Of a DNA stretch of 5,165 nucleotides, positions 1 to 5,165 are shown one piece after another. The notes under the pieces were generated by a model. It ran no database searches. It had not been told where the DNA came from and was given only the letters and a program-made list of their open reading frames with translations. This DNA comes from Syntrophomonadaceae bacterium (GTDB lineage: Bacteria; Bacillota; Dethiobacteria; DTU022), in assembly GCA_007136055.1 (NCBI GenBank), contig SLHT01000072.1, positions 1 through 5,165 of the forward strand. The letters are read 5' to 3'. The translations under genes and the position numbers were made by a program. Positions within the stretch are counted from its first letter, which is position 1. Each line of letters opens with the position of its first letter.

Positions 1-34
1 AACTGAAGAACCGGATCAGCAAAAAGAATTCTGA
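1..34 (+). CDS. C-terminal tail of an upstream gene, possibly scpB (partial)
   Basis: Reading from position 2, ten codons (TEEPDQQKEF) end at a TGA at 32-34, 18 nt before the rluB start. The short polar, acidic tail and tight spacing fit the end of a co-transcribed gene. In Firmicutes the gene before rluB is often scpB (a condensin partner subunit), whose proteins often end in an acidic tail, but ten residues cannot identify a family. The scpB suggestion rests on synteny alone. Confidence 0.4.
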   Translation, partial: TEEPDQQKEF

Positions 35-52
35 TAAAAGAGGTATTTCTCT

Positions 53-778
53 ATGCGCCTGGCAAAGTATCTGGCCAGGGCCGGGATTGCATCCCGCCGC
101 CGGGCCGAAATATTGATCAGTGAGGGCCGGGTTACGGTTAACGGAAGCATTGCAGACAAACCCCAGTTAAAAGTCGGCGAAAACGACATGATAGCTGTTG
201 ACGGCAAAATTATTGAAGGACCGGAGAAAAAAGTATATCTTCTTCTCAATAAACCGCAGGGTTATATTTCTACAGTCCATGACACGCATGATCGGCCGAC
301 AGTTGCCGATCTGGTCAGAGATACAGGGGCCCGGATCTATCCCGTGGGCCGCCTGGATGCCGACACCAGCGGCGTGCTGCTGCTCACAAATGATGGTAAA
401 TTGGCCCACCGCCTGATGCACCCGCGCTTTGAAGTGGAAAAGGTTTACAAAGCATGGATAGAAGGTTTGCCTCAGAAAAAATCCCTGGATTTGATGCGCC
501 GCGGACTGGTCATAGAAGGTAAGAAAACTGTGCCGGCAAGCATTAAACTTCTGAAAACAGAATCGGAAAATAATACTGCGCTTTTAGAGATCACTCTTGT
601 GGAAGGCAGAAAACGGCAGGTTAAAAATATGTGTGCAGCAGTCGGGCATCCTGTCAGGGCGCTGCGCCGGGAAAGTTTTGCCGGCTTAAAAGCCGGCCGA
701 CTTAAGAAAGGGGACTACCGACACCTTGATCAACAGGAAATAAAAAACCTTTACCATCAAGTAGGTCTGCAAATTTAA
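53..778 (+). CDS. rluB: 23S rRNA pseudouridine synthase, RluB/RsuA family
   Basis: This 241-residue protein should isomerise a specific uridine to pseudouridine in 23S rRNA; RluB of E. coli acts on U2605 in the peptidyl transferase region. An S4 RNA-binding domain covers about residues 1-60 (RLAKYLARAGIASRRRAE, then GRVTVNG). The catalytic domain follows, with YPVGRLDADTSG at 96-107, in which Asp102 is the expected nucleophile, then LLLTNDG. The late motif EGRKRQVKNMCAAVGHPV (184-201) fits RluB better than RluA-type enzymes, which have no comparable N-terminal domain order. Length is normal for the family. The ATG at 53 is preceded by AGAGG at 39-43 with 9 nt spacing, and the S4 domain starts at once, so the start is well supported. 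It probably shares a transcript with the gene ending at 34. Assignment of RluB rather than another RsuA-family member rests on motif and context. Confidence 0.93.
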   Translation: MRLAKYLARAGIASRRRAEILISEGRVTVNGSIADKPQLKVGENDMIAVDGKIIEGPEKKVYLLLNKPQGYISTVHDTHDRPTVADLVRDTGARIYPVGRLDADTSGVLLLTNDGKLAHRLMHPRFEVEKVYKAWIEGLPQKKSLDLMRRGLVIEGKKTVPASIKLLKTESENNTALLEITLVEGRKRQVKNMCAAVGHPVRALRRESFAGLKAGRLKKGDYRHLDQQEIKNLYHQVGLQI

Positions 779-858
779 TCTGCTTGCAAAATACAGGTAT
801 TAATGAGAAAATAGGGATGTTCTAACATATTTTAATGCTAGCAGGAGTAATTTAAACA

Positions 859-1223
859 ATGATCATAACAACGGCTGTTCGCGGGATCAGGGGCGCTATA
901 ACTGCAAGTGAAAATAATGCTGACGCTATTTAAAAACGACTAATGAACTGCTCACAGAAATGGTTAAGAGCAATCAAATTTAAACAGAAGATATTGTCTC
1001 AGTTTTATTTTCGGCCACACCCGACTTGAACAGTTTGTTTCCGGCCCGGACAGCACGTGATATAGGATGGACAAAAGCTCCTCTTTTTTGTCATGTTGAA
1101 ATAAATGTTTCCGGGGCCCTGCAGCGATGCATAAGGGTTTTAATAATGGTTAATACTTCTCTTGAGCAGGACCAGGTAAAACATGTTTACCTGAAAGATG
1201 TTGTTAAATTAAGAGGTTATTAA
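859..1223 (+). pseudogene. aroH: Chorismate mutase (AroH type), disrupted by a frameshift and a nonsense codon
   Basis: AroH-type chorismate mutase converts chorismate to prephenate for Phe and Tyr synthesis. The ATG at 859 has AGGAG at 843-847 and opens AVRGIRGAITASENNADAI, then hits TAA at 931-933. Adding one T to the T run at 929-931 restores ILKTTNELLTEMVKSNQI, which meets a second TAA at 981-983 where a Lys codon (AAA) would be expected. After that the frame is clean to the stop at 1221-1223: TEDIVSVLFSATPDLN, FPARTARDIGW, CHVEINVSG, CIRVLI, KHVYL, KLRGY. The restored length is 121 residues, normal for the family. Residues corresponding to B. subtilis AroH Arg7, Cys75, Glu78, Arg90, Tyr108 and Arg116 are all present, so inactivation looks recent. 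A fragment starting at the TTG at 1026 could be translated but lacks the N-terminal active-site Arg. Sequencing error could explain the missing T but not readily the substitution that makes the second stop. Confidence 0.9.
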
Positions 1224-1302
1224 GCCTTCCATATCAATAGCTTTGTTTTCAGCGGCATTAATAGGATTTCAAATAGGATTATATTACCAGCCAGGATGTT
1301 TT
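1224..1302 (+). other. Spacer between aroH remnant and cmk; site where aroF-tyrA-aroA usually sit
   Basis: No intact gene lies in these 79 nt. A reading frame open from 1213 runs without a stop into cmk and encodes SIALFSAALIGFQIGLYY at about 1228-1284. The spacing of LIG-x-x-IGL resembles the N-terminal nucleotide-binding stretch of prephenate dehydrogenase (LIGGSLGLAL) with the preceding glycines lost. This is a weak resemblance over fewer than 20 residues and may be chance. The cmk ribosome binding site, CAGGA at 1292-1296, lies at the right end. No convincing terminator or promoter was seen. Confidence 0.3.
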
Positions 1303-1980
1303 ATGATAAAAGATAACAGTCATGCAAAGATTGCTATAGACGGCCCGGCAGGTTCGGGTAAAAGCACGGTATCGCGGGAAGTTTCGCGCCGCCTGAAGGT
1401 GCCTTATCTCGACACAGGTGCTATGTACAGGGCAATTACTTTAAAAGTGATCCAACAAAAAGTTGGCCTGGATGATCTTGAAGCCCTGGATAAATTACTC
1501 GGATCAACGCAGATCCGCTTCGGAGAAGACAGTAAGGTTTATTTGGACGGAGAAGATGTAACTGAAGAAATCCGTAAACCTCCTGTAAATGAACTGGTTT
1601 CTCCCGTTTCCTGTATATCTTCTGTCCGCCGGCATCTGGTTGCTGTGCAGCAGTCTATTGCCGGTGAATCTGGAGGAATTATAATGGAGGGCAGAGATAT
1701 TGCTTCACGTGTTATGCCCGATGCCGATTACAAATTCTATCTTGATGCTTCCATAGAAGAAAGGGCAAAACGAAGATGTAAAGAACAGCTGGAAAAAGGG
1801 ATTCATCTTTCTTTGCGGGAAGTTACTGCAGAAATAAAAAAACGTGATAGAATAGATTCACAGAGAGAAGATTCTCCGCTAACGGTTGTTGAAGATGCGA
1901 TTATTGTTGATACTACCGGTATGACTTTTATTGAGGTTGTTGATAATATAATAGAAGTAATCAATGAAGGGATGCGTTAA
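1303..1980 (+). CDS. cmk: (d)CMP kinase
   Basis: Cytidylate kinase phosphorylates CMP and dCMP with ATP in the cytoplasm, recycling CMP released by lipid synthesis and RNA turnover. The 225-residue protein has the P-loop GPAGSGKST at 14-22, the nucleotide-binding segment LDTGAMYRA at 36-44, MEGRDIASRVMPDA at 128-141 (usual form GRDIGT-V-PDA), and the arginine-rich lid EERAKRR at 152-158. A late motif RDRIDSQREDSPL at 181-193 carries the conserved Asp and Arg that contact the CMP sugar and phosphate. The ATG at 1303 is preferred over an in-frame TTG at 1243: it has CAGGA at 1292-1296 with 6 nt spacing and gives normal family length, whereas the extra 20 residues are hydrophobic and unlike any Cmk N-terminus. 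plsC follows after 11 nt, so the two are likely translated from one message. Confidence 0.96.
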   Translation: MIKDNSHAKIAIDGPAGSGKSTVSREVSRRLKVPYLDTGAMYRAITLKVIQQKVGLDDLEALDKLLGSTQIRFGEDSKVYLDGEDVTEEIRKPPVNELVSPVSCISSVRRHLVAVQQSIAGESGGIIMEGRDIASRVMPDADYKFYLDASIEERAKRRCKEQLEKGIHLSLREVTAEIKKRDRIDSQREDSPLTVVEDAIIVDTTGMTFIEVVDNIIEVINEGMR

Positions 1981-1991
1981 AAGGAAGTCGG

Positions 1992-2609
1992 GTGAACAGG
2001 TTGACATACTACTTGGGACGCTTTATTGCCTGGATTTATTTAAGAATACTCTATCGTGTTAAAGTATACGGCATCGAAAATGTCCCCCGCAGGAAACCCT
2101 TCATTATTTGCTCCAACCACATAAACTGGATGGATCCACTGACAATCGGCACATCTCTGCGTGCAGCTTACCGGATTCACTTTATGGCAAAAAATGAGAT
2201 ATTTAGTAATTTTATTGTTTCGTTCTTATTAAATAATGTAGGGGCCTTTCCCGTTAAGAGGGAAAACGCAGATTATGCGGCAATAAAAAAAGCATATCAG
2301 CTCCTGGAAGAAGGAGAGGTCCTCGGTCTTTTTCCGGAAGGTTCAAGAAGTATAAGCGGCAAACTGCAGAAAGCATATAACGGGGCGGCATTGATTGCTG
2401 TACGCAGCGGGGTGCCCATAGTGCCGGTAGCCATAGCAGGGCCGTACCGCTTTTTTAAACCGGTTCATATCTATATTGGGCGGCCATTTGTTCTGCCGCC
2501 ACTTGTATATGAGAGAAAAGAGGGAAAAAAAGCGCAGCTTGAAGAGATGAGCGCTATTATAATGGAGAGTATCGGACGGTTGCGCCCTGATAATAGAATA
2601 AAGGGCTAG
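1992..2609 (+). CDS. plsC: 1-acyl-sn-glycerol-3-phosphate acyltransferase
   Basis: PlsC adds the second acyl chain to lysophosphatidic acid, giving phosphatidic acid at the inner face of the cell membrane. The 205-residue protein shows the acyltransferase blocks in order: NHINWMD at 42-48 (the HX4D motif, His43 and Asp48), GAFPVKRE at 84-91, FPEGSRS at 114-120 (acyl-acceptor phosphate binding) and VPIVPVAI at 141-148. The N-terminal 22 residues are hydrophobic and aromatic (YYLGRFIAWIYLRILY) and likely anchor it in the membrane. Translation starts at a GTG at 1992, with AAGGA at 1981-1985 just after the cmk stop, so it is probably coupled to cmk. The cmk-plsC pair is common in Firmicutes and brings CMP recycling next to phospholipid synthesis. 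Exact acyl-donor preference cannot be read from the sequence. Confidence 0.93.
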   Translation: MNRLTYYLGRFIAWIYLRILYRVKVYGIENVPRRKPFIICSNHINWMDPLTIGTSLRAAYRIHFMAKNEIFSNFIVSFLLNNVGAFPVKRENADYAAIKKAYQLLEEGEVLGLFPEGSRSISGKLQKAYNGAALIAVRSGVPIVPVAIAGPYRFFKPVHIYIGRPFVLPPLVYERKEGKKAQLEEMSAIIMESIGRLRPDNRIKG

Positions 2610-2617
2610 GTATAAAA

Positions 2618-2641
2618 ATGGAGTGGTACTTTGCAGACTGA
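2618..2641 (+). promoter_or_regulatory. TTG start region of ispH-rpsA with an overlapping 7-codon mini-ORF
   Basis: GGAG at 2620-2623 lies 7 nt before the TTG at 2631 that starts the fusion protein. No in-frame ATG or GTG lies nearby upstream, and the IspH motif GFCSGV begins ten residues later, so the TTG start is firm. An ATG at 2618 in another frame encodes MEWYFAD and stops at 2639-2641, overlapping both the binding site and the TTG. It has only a weak binding site of its own (AGG at 2608-2610). It may be chance, or may modulate initiation at the weak TTG. Confidence 0.4.
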
Positions 2642-4886
2642 AGTGGCTAAAACAGCAGGCTTTTGTTCAGGCGTAAAAAAAGCTGTTAACTGCTTGCTGG
2701 AAGAGGCAGGGCAGCATGGTGAAGGCTCGACGCTCGGCCCGATTGTTCATAATGAAGAGGTCGTCGGATACCTGCAAAAAGAACTAATTACAGCGGTTAA
2801 TAATCCAGAAGAAGTTAAAGGTTCATATGCAGCTATTCGCACGCACGGCGTCACTCCTGAAGTAATGAGTAGATTGCGCAAAATAAAGGGCCTCAGAATT
2901 ATTGATTTGACCTGTCACAGGGTACAGAAAGTGCAGGAAATTGCCGCGCATTCTGCCGAAAAAGGGCTTAAAGTAATTATCTATGGAGATAAGGTCCATC
3001 CCGAGGTAGAAGGGATCCTCGGTTGGGCCGGTGAGGGGGCTGTTGTTGTATCCTCACTTGAAGAGTTTCAAGAGCTGAAAATTATTACGCCTTCTGTCCT
3101 GATTGCCCAGACAACATGCAGTCCGAAACTTTACAGGCAGATCAAAGAAGAGTATAAAAAAAAGGATCCGGCAGGGCAAATCTATGATACACTTTGCCCT
3201 GAAACGGAACTCAGACAAAAGGAAGCACTTGAATTGGCAAAAAGGGTTGAAGCGCTAATAGTGGTTGGAAGTGAGTCCAGCGCTAACACAAAGGCCCTTT
3301 ATGATAGTTGCCGGCAGATAAAACCAACCTGTCGTGTAACGAATGCGGAGGAGTTAGCGTTTTCATTTTTAAGGCAGTATCGTCATGTCGGTGTAACTGC
3401 CGGCGCTTCAACTCCCCCATGGACGATAAAGGAGGTCGTGGAGAGAATGGAGAACGAGATCAGGGAAGTAAAGAACGAGGACACAAAGAAAGATGAAACA
3501 CCGGTTGAGGAAACAGAACAAATAAACACAGGACAAGAAGAAGCAGAACAGGTAGAAGCGGCACAGGAAGAAGAAACCCGGGAGGAAGCAGAACAGGTAG
3601 AAGCGGCACAGGAAGAAGAAACCCGGGAGGAAGCAGAACAGGTAGAAGCGGCACAGGAAGAAGAAACGGAGCAAGAAGAGCAATTTGATTTTACAGGCGA
3701 GGTTAAGGTCGCCCAGGTTGGGGAGCAGGTTACCGGCAAGGTAGCCAGAGTTACCGACGAAGAGGTATATGTTGACATTGGCTCCAAAACAGAGGCTATT
3801 TTGCCTGTTAATGAAGTGCACCTTGAAAAGGGCCAGGTACTGGCTGATTTGTTTACACCTGAGGATGATCTGGAAGTCACAGTTTTCGATATTGACGAGC
3901 AGGAAGGGAAAGTTGTCGTTTCCCACAGAAGACTGGCCAGGGATAAGCGGCTGAAGGAACTTGAAGAAGCCCTCGAAAATGAAACTATACTTGAAGGCAA
4001 AGTAAAGCAGGTTGTCTCTGCCGGCATAGTTGTTGATCTGGGTTCAGGTGTTGAAGGATTTATGCCGGGCTCTCTGGTTGATATCAGGTATATACCTGAT
4101 TTTAACGAATTTAAGGACCAGGAAGTCCGTTTTAAAATACTGGAATATGATCGTGACAAAGGCAAACTTATCTTAACCCGTAGAAAAGTAGTGGAAGAGG
4201 AATCATTTAAAAAGAAAGAAGAGACACTCAATGCGCTTGAAGTTGGATCGAATATTACCGGTACAGTCAAACGCCTGACTGACTTCGGTGCTTTTGTCGA
4301 TGTCGGAGGAATTGACGGCCTGGTCCATATATCCGAGCTTGCCTGGGAGAGAGTAAAACACCCCAAAGAAGTTCTTAAGGTTGGCGATGAAATAGAAGTT
4401 AAAATACTGGAGGTAATTCCCGAAAAAGAACGAATTAGCCTCAGTATCAGGAAAACCCAGCCCGATCCCTGGACCAAGGCAGTCGCAGACCTGGAAATTG
4501 ATCAACTTATTCCAGGAAAAGTAACCCGACTGGTGAACTTCGGTGCCTTTATTGAGATACAGCCTGGAGTGGAAGGTCTGGCTCATATATCTCAATTGGC
4601 GGATTATCATGTAAAGCATCCTTCTGAAGTTTTAAGTGAAGGAGAAGAAGTTGAGGTTAAAGTGCTGGAGGTAAAACCTAAAGCAAAGCGAATCAGTCTC
4701 AGTCTTAAAGATGCCGGTGGAGTGATGGTTGCCCAAAATAACTCCGAAATTGATGATGCCGAAAACGGTAATGTTACGCTCGGCGATGTATTTGGCGATC
4801 TTTTTGACAGGGAAGAATTTAATGGGAAAAATGCTGTTGAATCGGAAGGGGAAGAAGAGCCTGATCAGGAAGGTGGCCAGGGTTAA
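2631..4886 (+). CDS. ispH-rpsA: Fusion of 4-hydroxy-3-methylbut-2-enyl diphosphate reductase (IspH) and ribosomal protein S1
   Basis: The 751-residue protein joins the last MEP-pathway enzyme, an iron-sulfur reductase making IPP and DMAPP from HMBPP, to a four-domain S1 RNA-binding protein. This fusion is known in Clostridia. IspH covers about 1-276: GFCSGV (Cys12), IVHN (His40), DLTC (Cys95), HPE (His123, Glu125), QTT (161-162), DTLCPETELRQ (Cys189), SANT (Asn219) and TAGAST (Ser260). Cys12, Cys95 and Cys189 are the expected cluster ligands. Residue 96 is His where Pro is usual, and residue 218 is Ala where Ser is usual. Residues 277-352 form an acidic Glu/Gln-rich linker with 15-residue repeats. 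S1 domains follow at about 364-435, 450-520, 537-610 and 623-695; the third and fourth (DFGAFVDV-GLVHISEL, NFGAFIEI-GLAHISQL) are the most typical. A low-complexity acidic tail ends it. fni starts at the next base. Confidence 0.96.
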   Translation: MQTEVAKTAGFCSGVKKAVNCLLEEAGQHGEGSTLGPIVHNEEVVGYLQKELITAVNNPEEVKGSYAAIRTHGVTPEVMSRLRKIKGLRIIDLTCHRVQKVQEIAAHSAEKGLKVIIYGDKVHPEVEGILGWAGEGAVVVSSLEEFQELKIITPSVLIAQTTCSPKLYRQIKEEYKKKDPAGQIYDTLCPETELRQKEALELAKRVEALIVVGSESSANTKALYDSCRQIKPTCRVTNAEELAFSFLRQYRHVGVTAGASTPPWTIKEVVERMENEIREVKNEDTKKDETPVEETEQINTGQEEAEQVEAAQEEETREEAEQVEAAQEEETREEAEQVEAAQEEETEQEEQFDFTGEVKVAQVGEQVTGKVARVTDEEVYVDIGSKTEAILPVNEVHLEKGQVLADLFTPEDDLEVTVFDIDEQEGKVVVSHRRLARDKRLKELEEALENETILEGKVKQVVSAGIVVDLGSGVEGFMPGSLVDIRYIPDFNEFKDQEVRFKILEYDRDKGKLILTRRKVVEEESFKKKEETLNALEVGSNITGTVKRLTDFGAFVDVGGIDGLVHISELAWERVKHPKEVLKVGDEIEVKILEVIPEKERISLSIRKTQPDPWTKAVADLEIDQLIPGKVTRLVNFGAFIEIQPGVEGLAHISQLADYHVKHPSEVLSEGEEVEVKVLEVKPKAKRISLSLKDAGGVMVAQNNSEIDDAENGNVTLGDVFGDLFDREEFNGKNAVESEGEEEPDQEGGQG
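3428..3449 (+). promoter_or_regulatory. Candidate internal ribosome binding site and ATG at the IspH/S1 junction
   Basis: AAAGGAGGT at 3428-3436 is close to a perfect complement of the 16S rRNA 3' end and much stronger than the site before the TTG at 2631. The in-frame ATG at 3447 (Met273) lies 11 nt after GGAGG, slightly longer than ideal. Starting there gives a 479-residue protein made only of linker and S1. The same bases encode IKEVVERM, an ordinary end for IspH, so the match could be a by-product of codon choice. Function is inferred, not shown. Confidence 0.4.
3540..3674 (+). repeat. 45-bp in-frame tandem repeat, three units, in the IspH-S1 linker
   Basis: Units lie at 3540-3584, 3585-3629 and 3630-3674. 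The first two are identical at the nucleotide level. The third matches for its first 38 nt and then differs. Each encodes EAEQVEAAQEEETRE (residues 304-318 and 319-333); the third (334-348) ends EQ instead of RE. The segment just before, EETEQINTGQE, looks like an older, shortened and diverged unit. Identity at silent positions implies recent duplication by slippage or unequal exchange. The product is a strongly acidic, probably flexible or helical linker. Confidence 0.95.
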
Positions 4887-5165
4887 ATGGCCAGGGCGCA
4901 TCGAAAAGATGAGCATATAATTTACAGTATATCTAATGCGCCTGAGCGGGCAAATTTCTCTGATCTACCTTTTGTCCATAACTGCCTGTCCGATAAGAAT
5001 TTCAAACAGGTTTTATTTAGCAGCCAATTAGGTGGGGCGAACTTTCCGTTCGCCTTCTTTTTATTAATGCTGTTACCGGGGTACTAAGCTCACCCTGATG
5101 ATTAATGCCGCATTAGCGGAAGTAGCCTGCCGCTACGAGTTGCCGATGGCTGTCGGCTCACAAAT
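4887..5165 (+). pseudogene. fni: Type 2 isopentenyl-diphosphate isomerase, 5' part, with two frameshifts (runs off window)
   Basis: Fni interconverts IPP and DMAPP using FMN. The ATG at 4887 directly follows the rpsA stop, with AAGGTGG at 4870-4876, so translation would be coupled. The first 50 residues match the family start: RAHRKDEHI, FSDLPFVHNCLSDKNFKQV, SSQLGG. The frame is then lost in the G run at 5034-5037; adding one G gives GGGELSVRLLFINAVTG. It is lost again in the G run at 5078-5081; adding one G gives GGTKLTLMINAALAEVACRYELPMAVGSQ to the window edge. The second part contains the family signature NA-x-TGGT and AVGSQ. Without correction, translation stops at the TAA at 5085-5087 after 66 residues. 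Both lesions are single missing Gs, which could be real decay or undercalled homopolymers. A full gene would be about 340 to 350 codons; most of it lies beyond this window. Confidence 0.85.
5036..5065 (+). terminator. Intrinsic-terminator-like hairpin inside the fni remnant
   Basis: GGCGAAC (5036-5042) and GTTCGCC (5048-5054) are perfect inverted arms around a 5-nt loop, TTTCC. Two G-U pairs (5034-5035 with 5055-5056) could extend the 7-bp stem. The tract TTCTTTTTATT follows at 5055-5065. This is the standard form of a rho-independent terminator, but it lies in sequence that also encodes recognisable Fni residues, so its role is uncertain. Confidence 0.45.

Noticed and set aside
680..697. Perfect inverted repeat GCCGGCTTAAAAGCCGGC near the end of rluB
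   Set aside because: It lies in conserved RluB coding sequence (FAGLKAG) about 80 nt before the stop and has no T tract after it, so it is not a terminator.
784..812. Possible promoter (TTGCAA, 17 nt, GAAAAT) upstream of aroH
   Set aside because: Each box matches the consensus at only four of six positions, which is common by chance in AT-rich spacers.
817..828. Palindrome ATGTTCTAACAT between rluB and aroH
   Set aside because: The stem is only 5 bp, AT-rich, with a 2-nt loop; too weak for a terminator and too little to call an operator.
925..941. Programmed -1 frameshifting to express aroH
   Set aside because: The Ile tRNA would pair poorly after slipping, no stimulatory structure was seen, and the second in-frame stop at 981 would still end translation.
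1258..1285. Possible promoter (TTAATA, 16 nt, TATATT) upstream of cmk
   Set aside because: Transcription would begin at about 1292, inside the cmk ribosome binding site, so it could not serve cmk well.
1243..1302. Extended Cmk N-terminus from the TTG at 1243
   Set aside because: The added 20 residues do not resemble Cmk, and the ATG at 1303 has a well-placed ribosome binding site and gives the usual length.
1500..1517. Inverted repeat CGGATC...GATCCG inside cmk
   Set aside because: A short 6-bp stem within coding sequence with no T tract; likely chance.
3156..3163. A8 run in ispH as a slippage site
   Set aside because: It encodes ordinary Lys codons in frame, and neither alternative frame leads to a recognisable product.
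3383..4477. Long open frame on the minus strand opposite the linker and S1 domains
   Set aside because: It is Ser-rich, low in complexity, mirrors the codon bias of the fusion gene, and has no recognisable domain.

Overview
The window is one co-directional block (everything on the + strand, moderate GC) from what looks like a Clostridia-class Firmicute. The main pointers are the fusion of IspH (last enzyme of the MEP isoprenoid pathway) to a four-domain ribosomal protein S1, and the order rluB - aroH - cmk - plsC - ispH/rpsA - fni. Both are familiar from Peptococcaceae-like and syntrophic Clostridia. I cannot name the genus from this sequence.

Layout. Positions 1-34 are the last codons of an upstream gene, by synteny perhaps scpB. 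rluB (53-778) is intact. Positions 859-1223 hold a chorismate mutase gene (aroH) broken by a one-base deletion and a nonsense codon, although its catalytic residues are all still readable. Relatives usually carry further aromatic genes (aroF, tyrA, aroA) between aroH and cmk; here only a 79-nt spacer remains. cmk (1303-1980), plsC (1992-2609) and the ispH-rpsA fusion (2631-4886) follow with gaps of 11 and 21 nt and are intact. fni (type 2 IPP isomerase) starts directly after the rpsA stop codon and runs off the right edge. It carries two one-base deletions, both in G runs, and a terminator-like hairpin at the first of them.

How the genes fit together. The intact genes are housekeeping: 23S rRNA pseudouridylation, CMP/dCMP phosphorylation, phosphatidic acid synthesis, IPP/DMAPP production and an S1-type RNA-binding protein. 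The two damaged genes are metabolic and more dispensable. IspH already yields both IPP and DMAPP, so an isomerase can be lost, and chorismate mutase matters only while Phe/Tyr are made. About 4.3 kb of core coding sequence has no lesion while about 0.64 kb of aroH and fni has four. That suggests gene erosion rather than uniform sequencing error, although the fni lesions are of the type sequencing errors produce.

The most notable points are: (1) a near-consensus Shine-Dalgarno sequence and in-frame ATG at the IspH/S1 junction, which could yield free S1 from the fused gene; (2) a nearly perfect 45-bp tandem repeat in the acidic linker of the fusion; (3) eroded aroH with loss of its neighbours; and (4) a terminator-like hairpin inside the broken fni.
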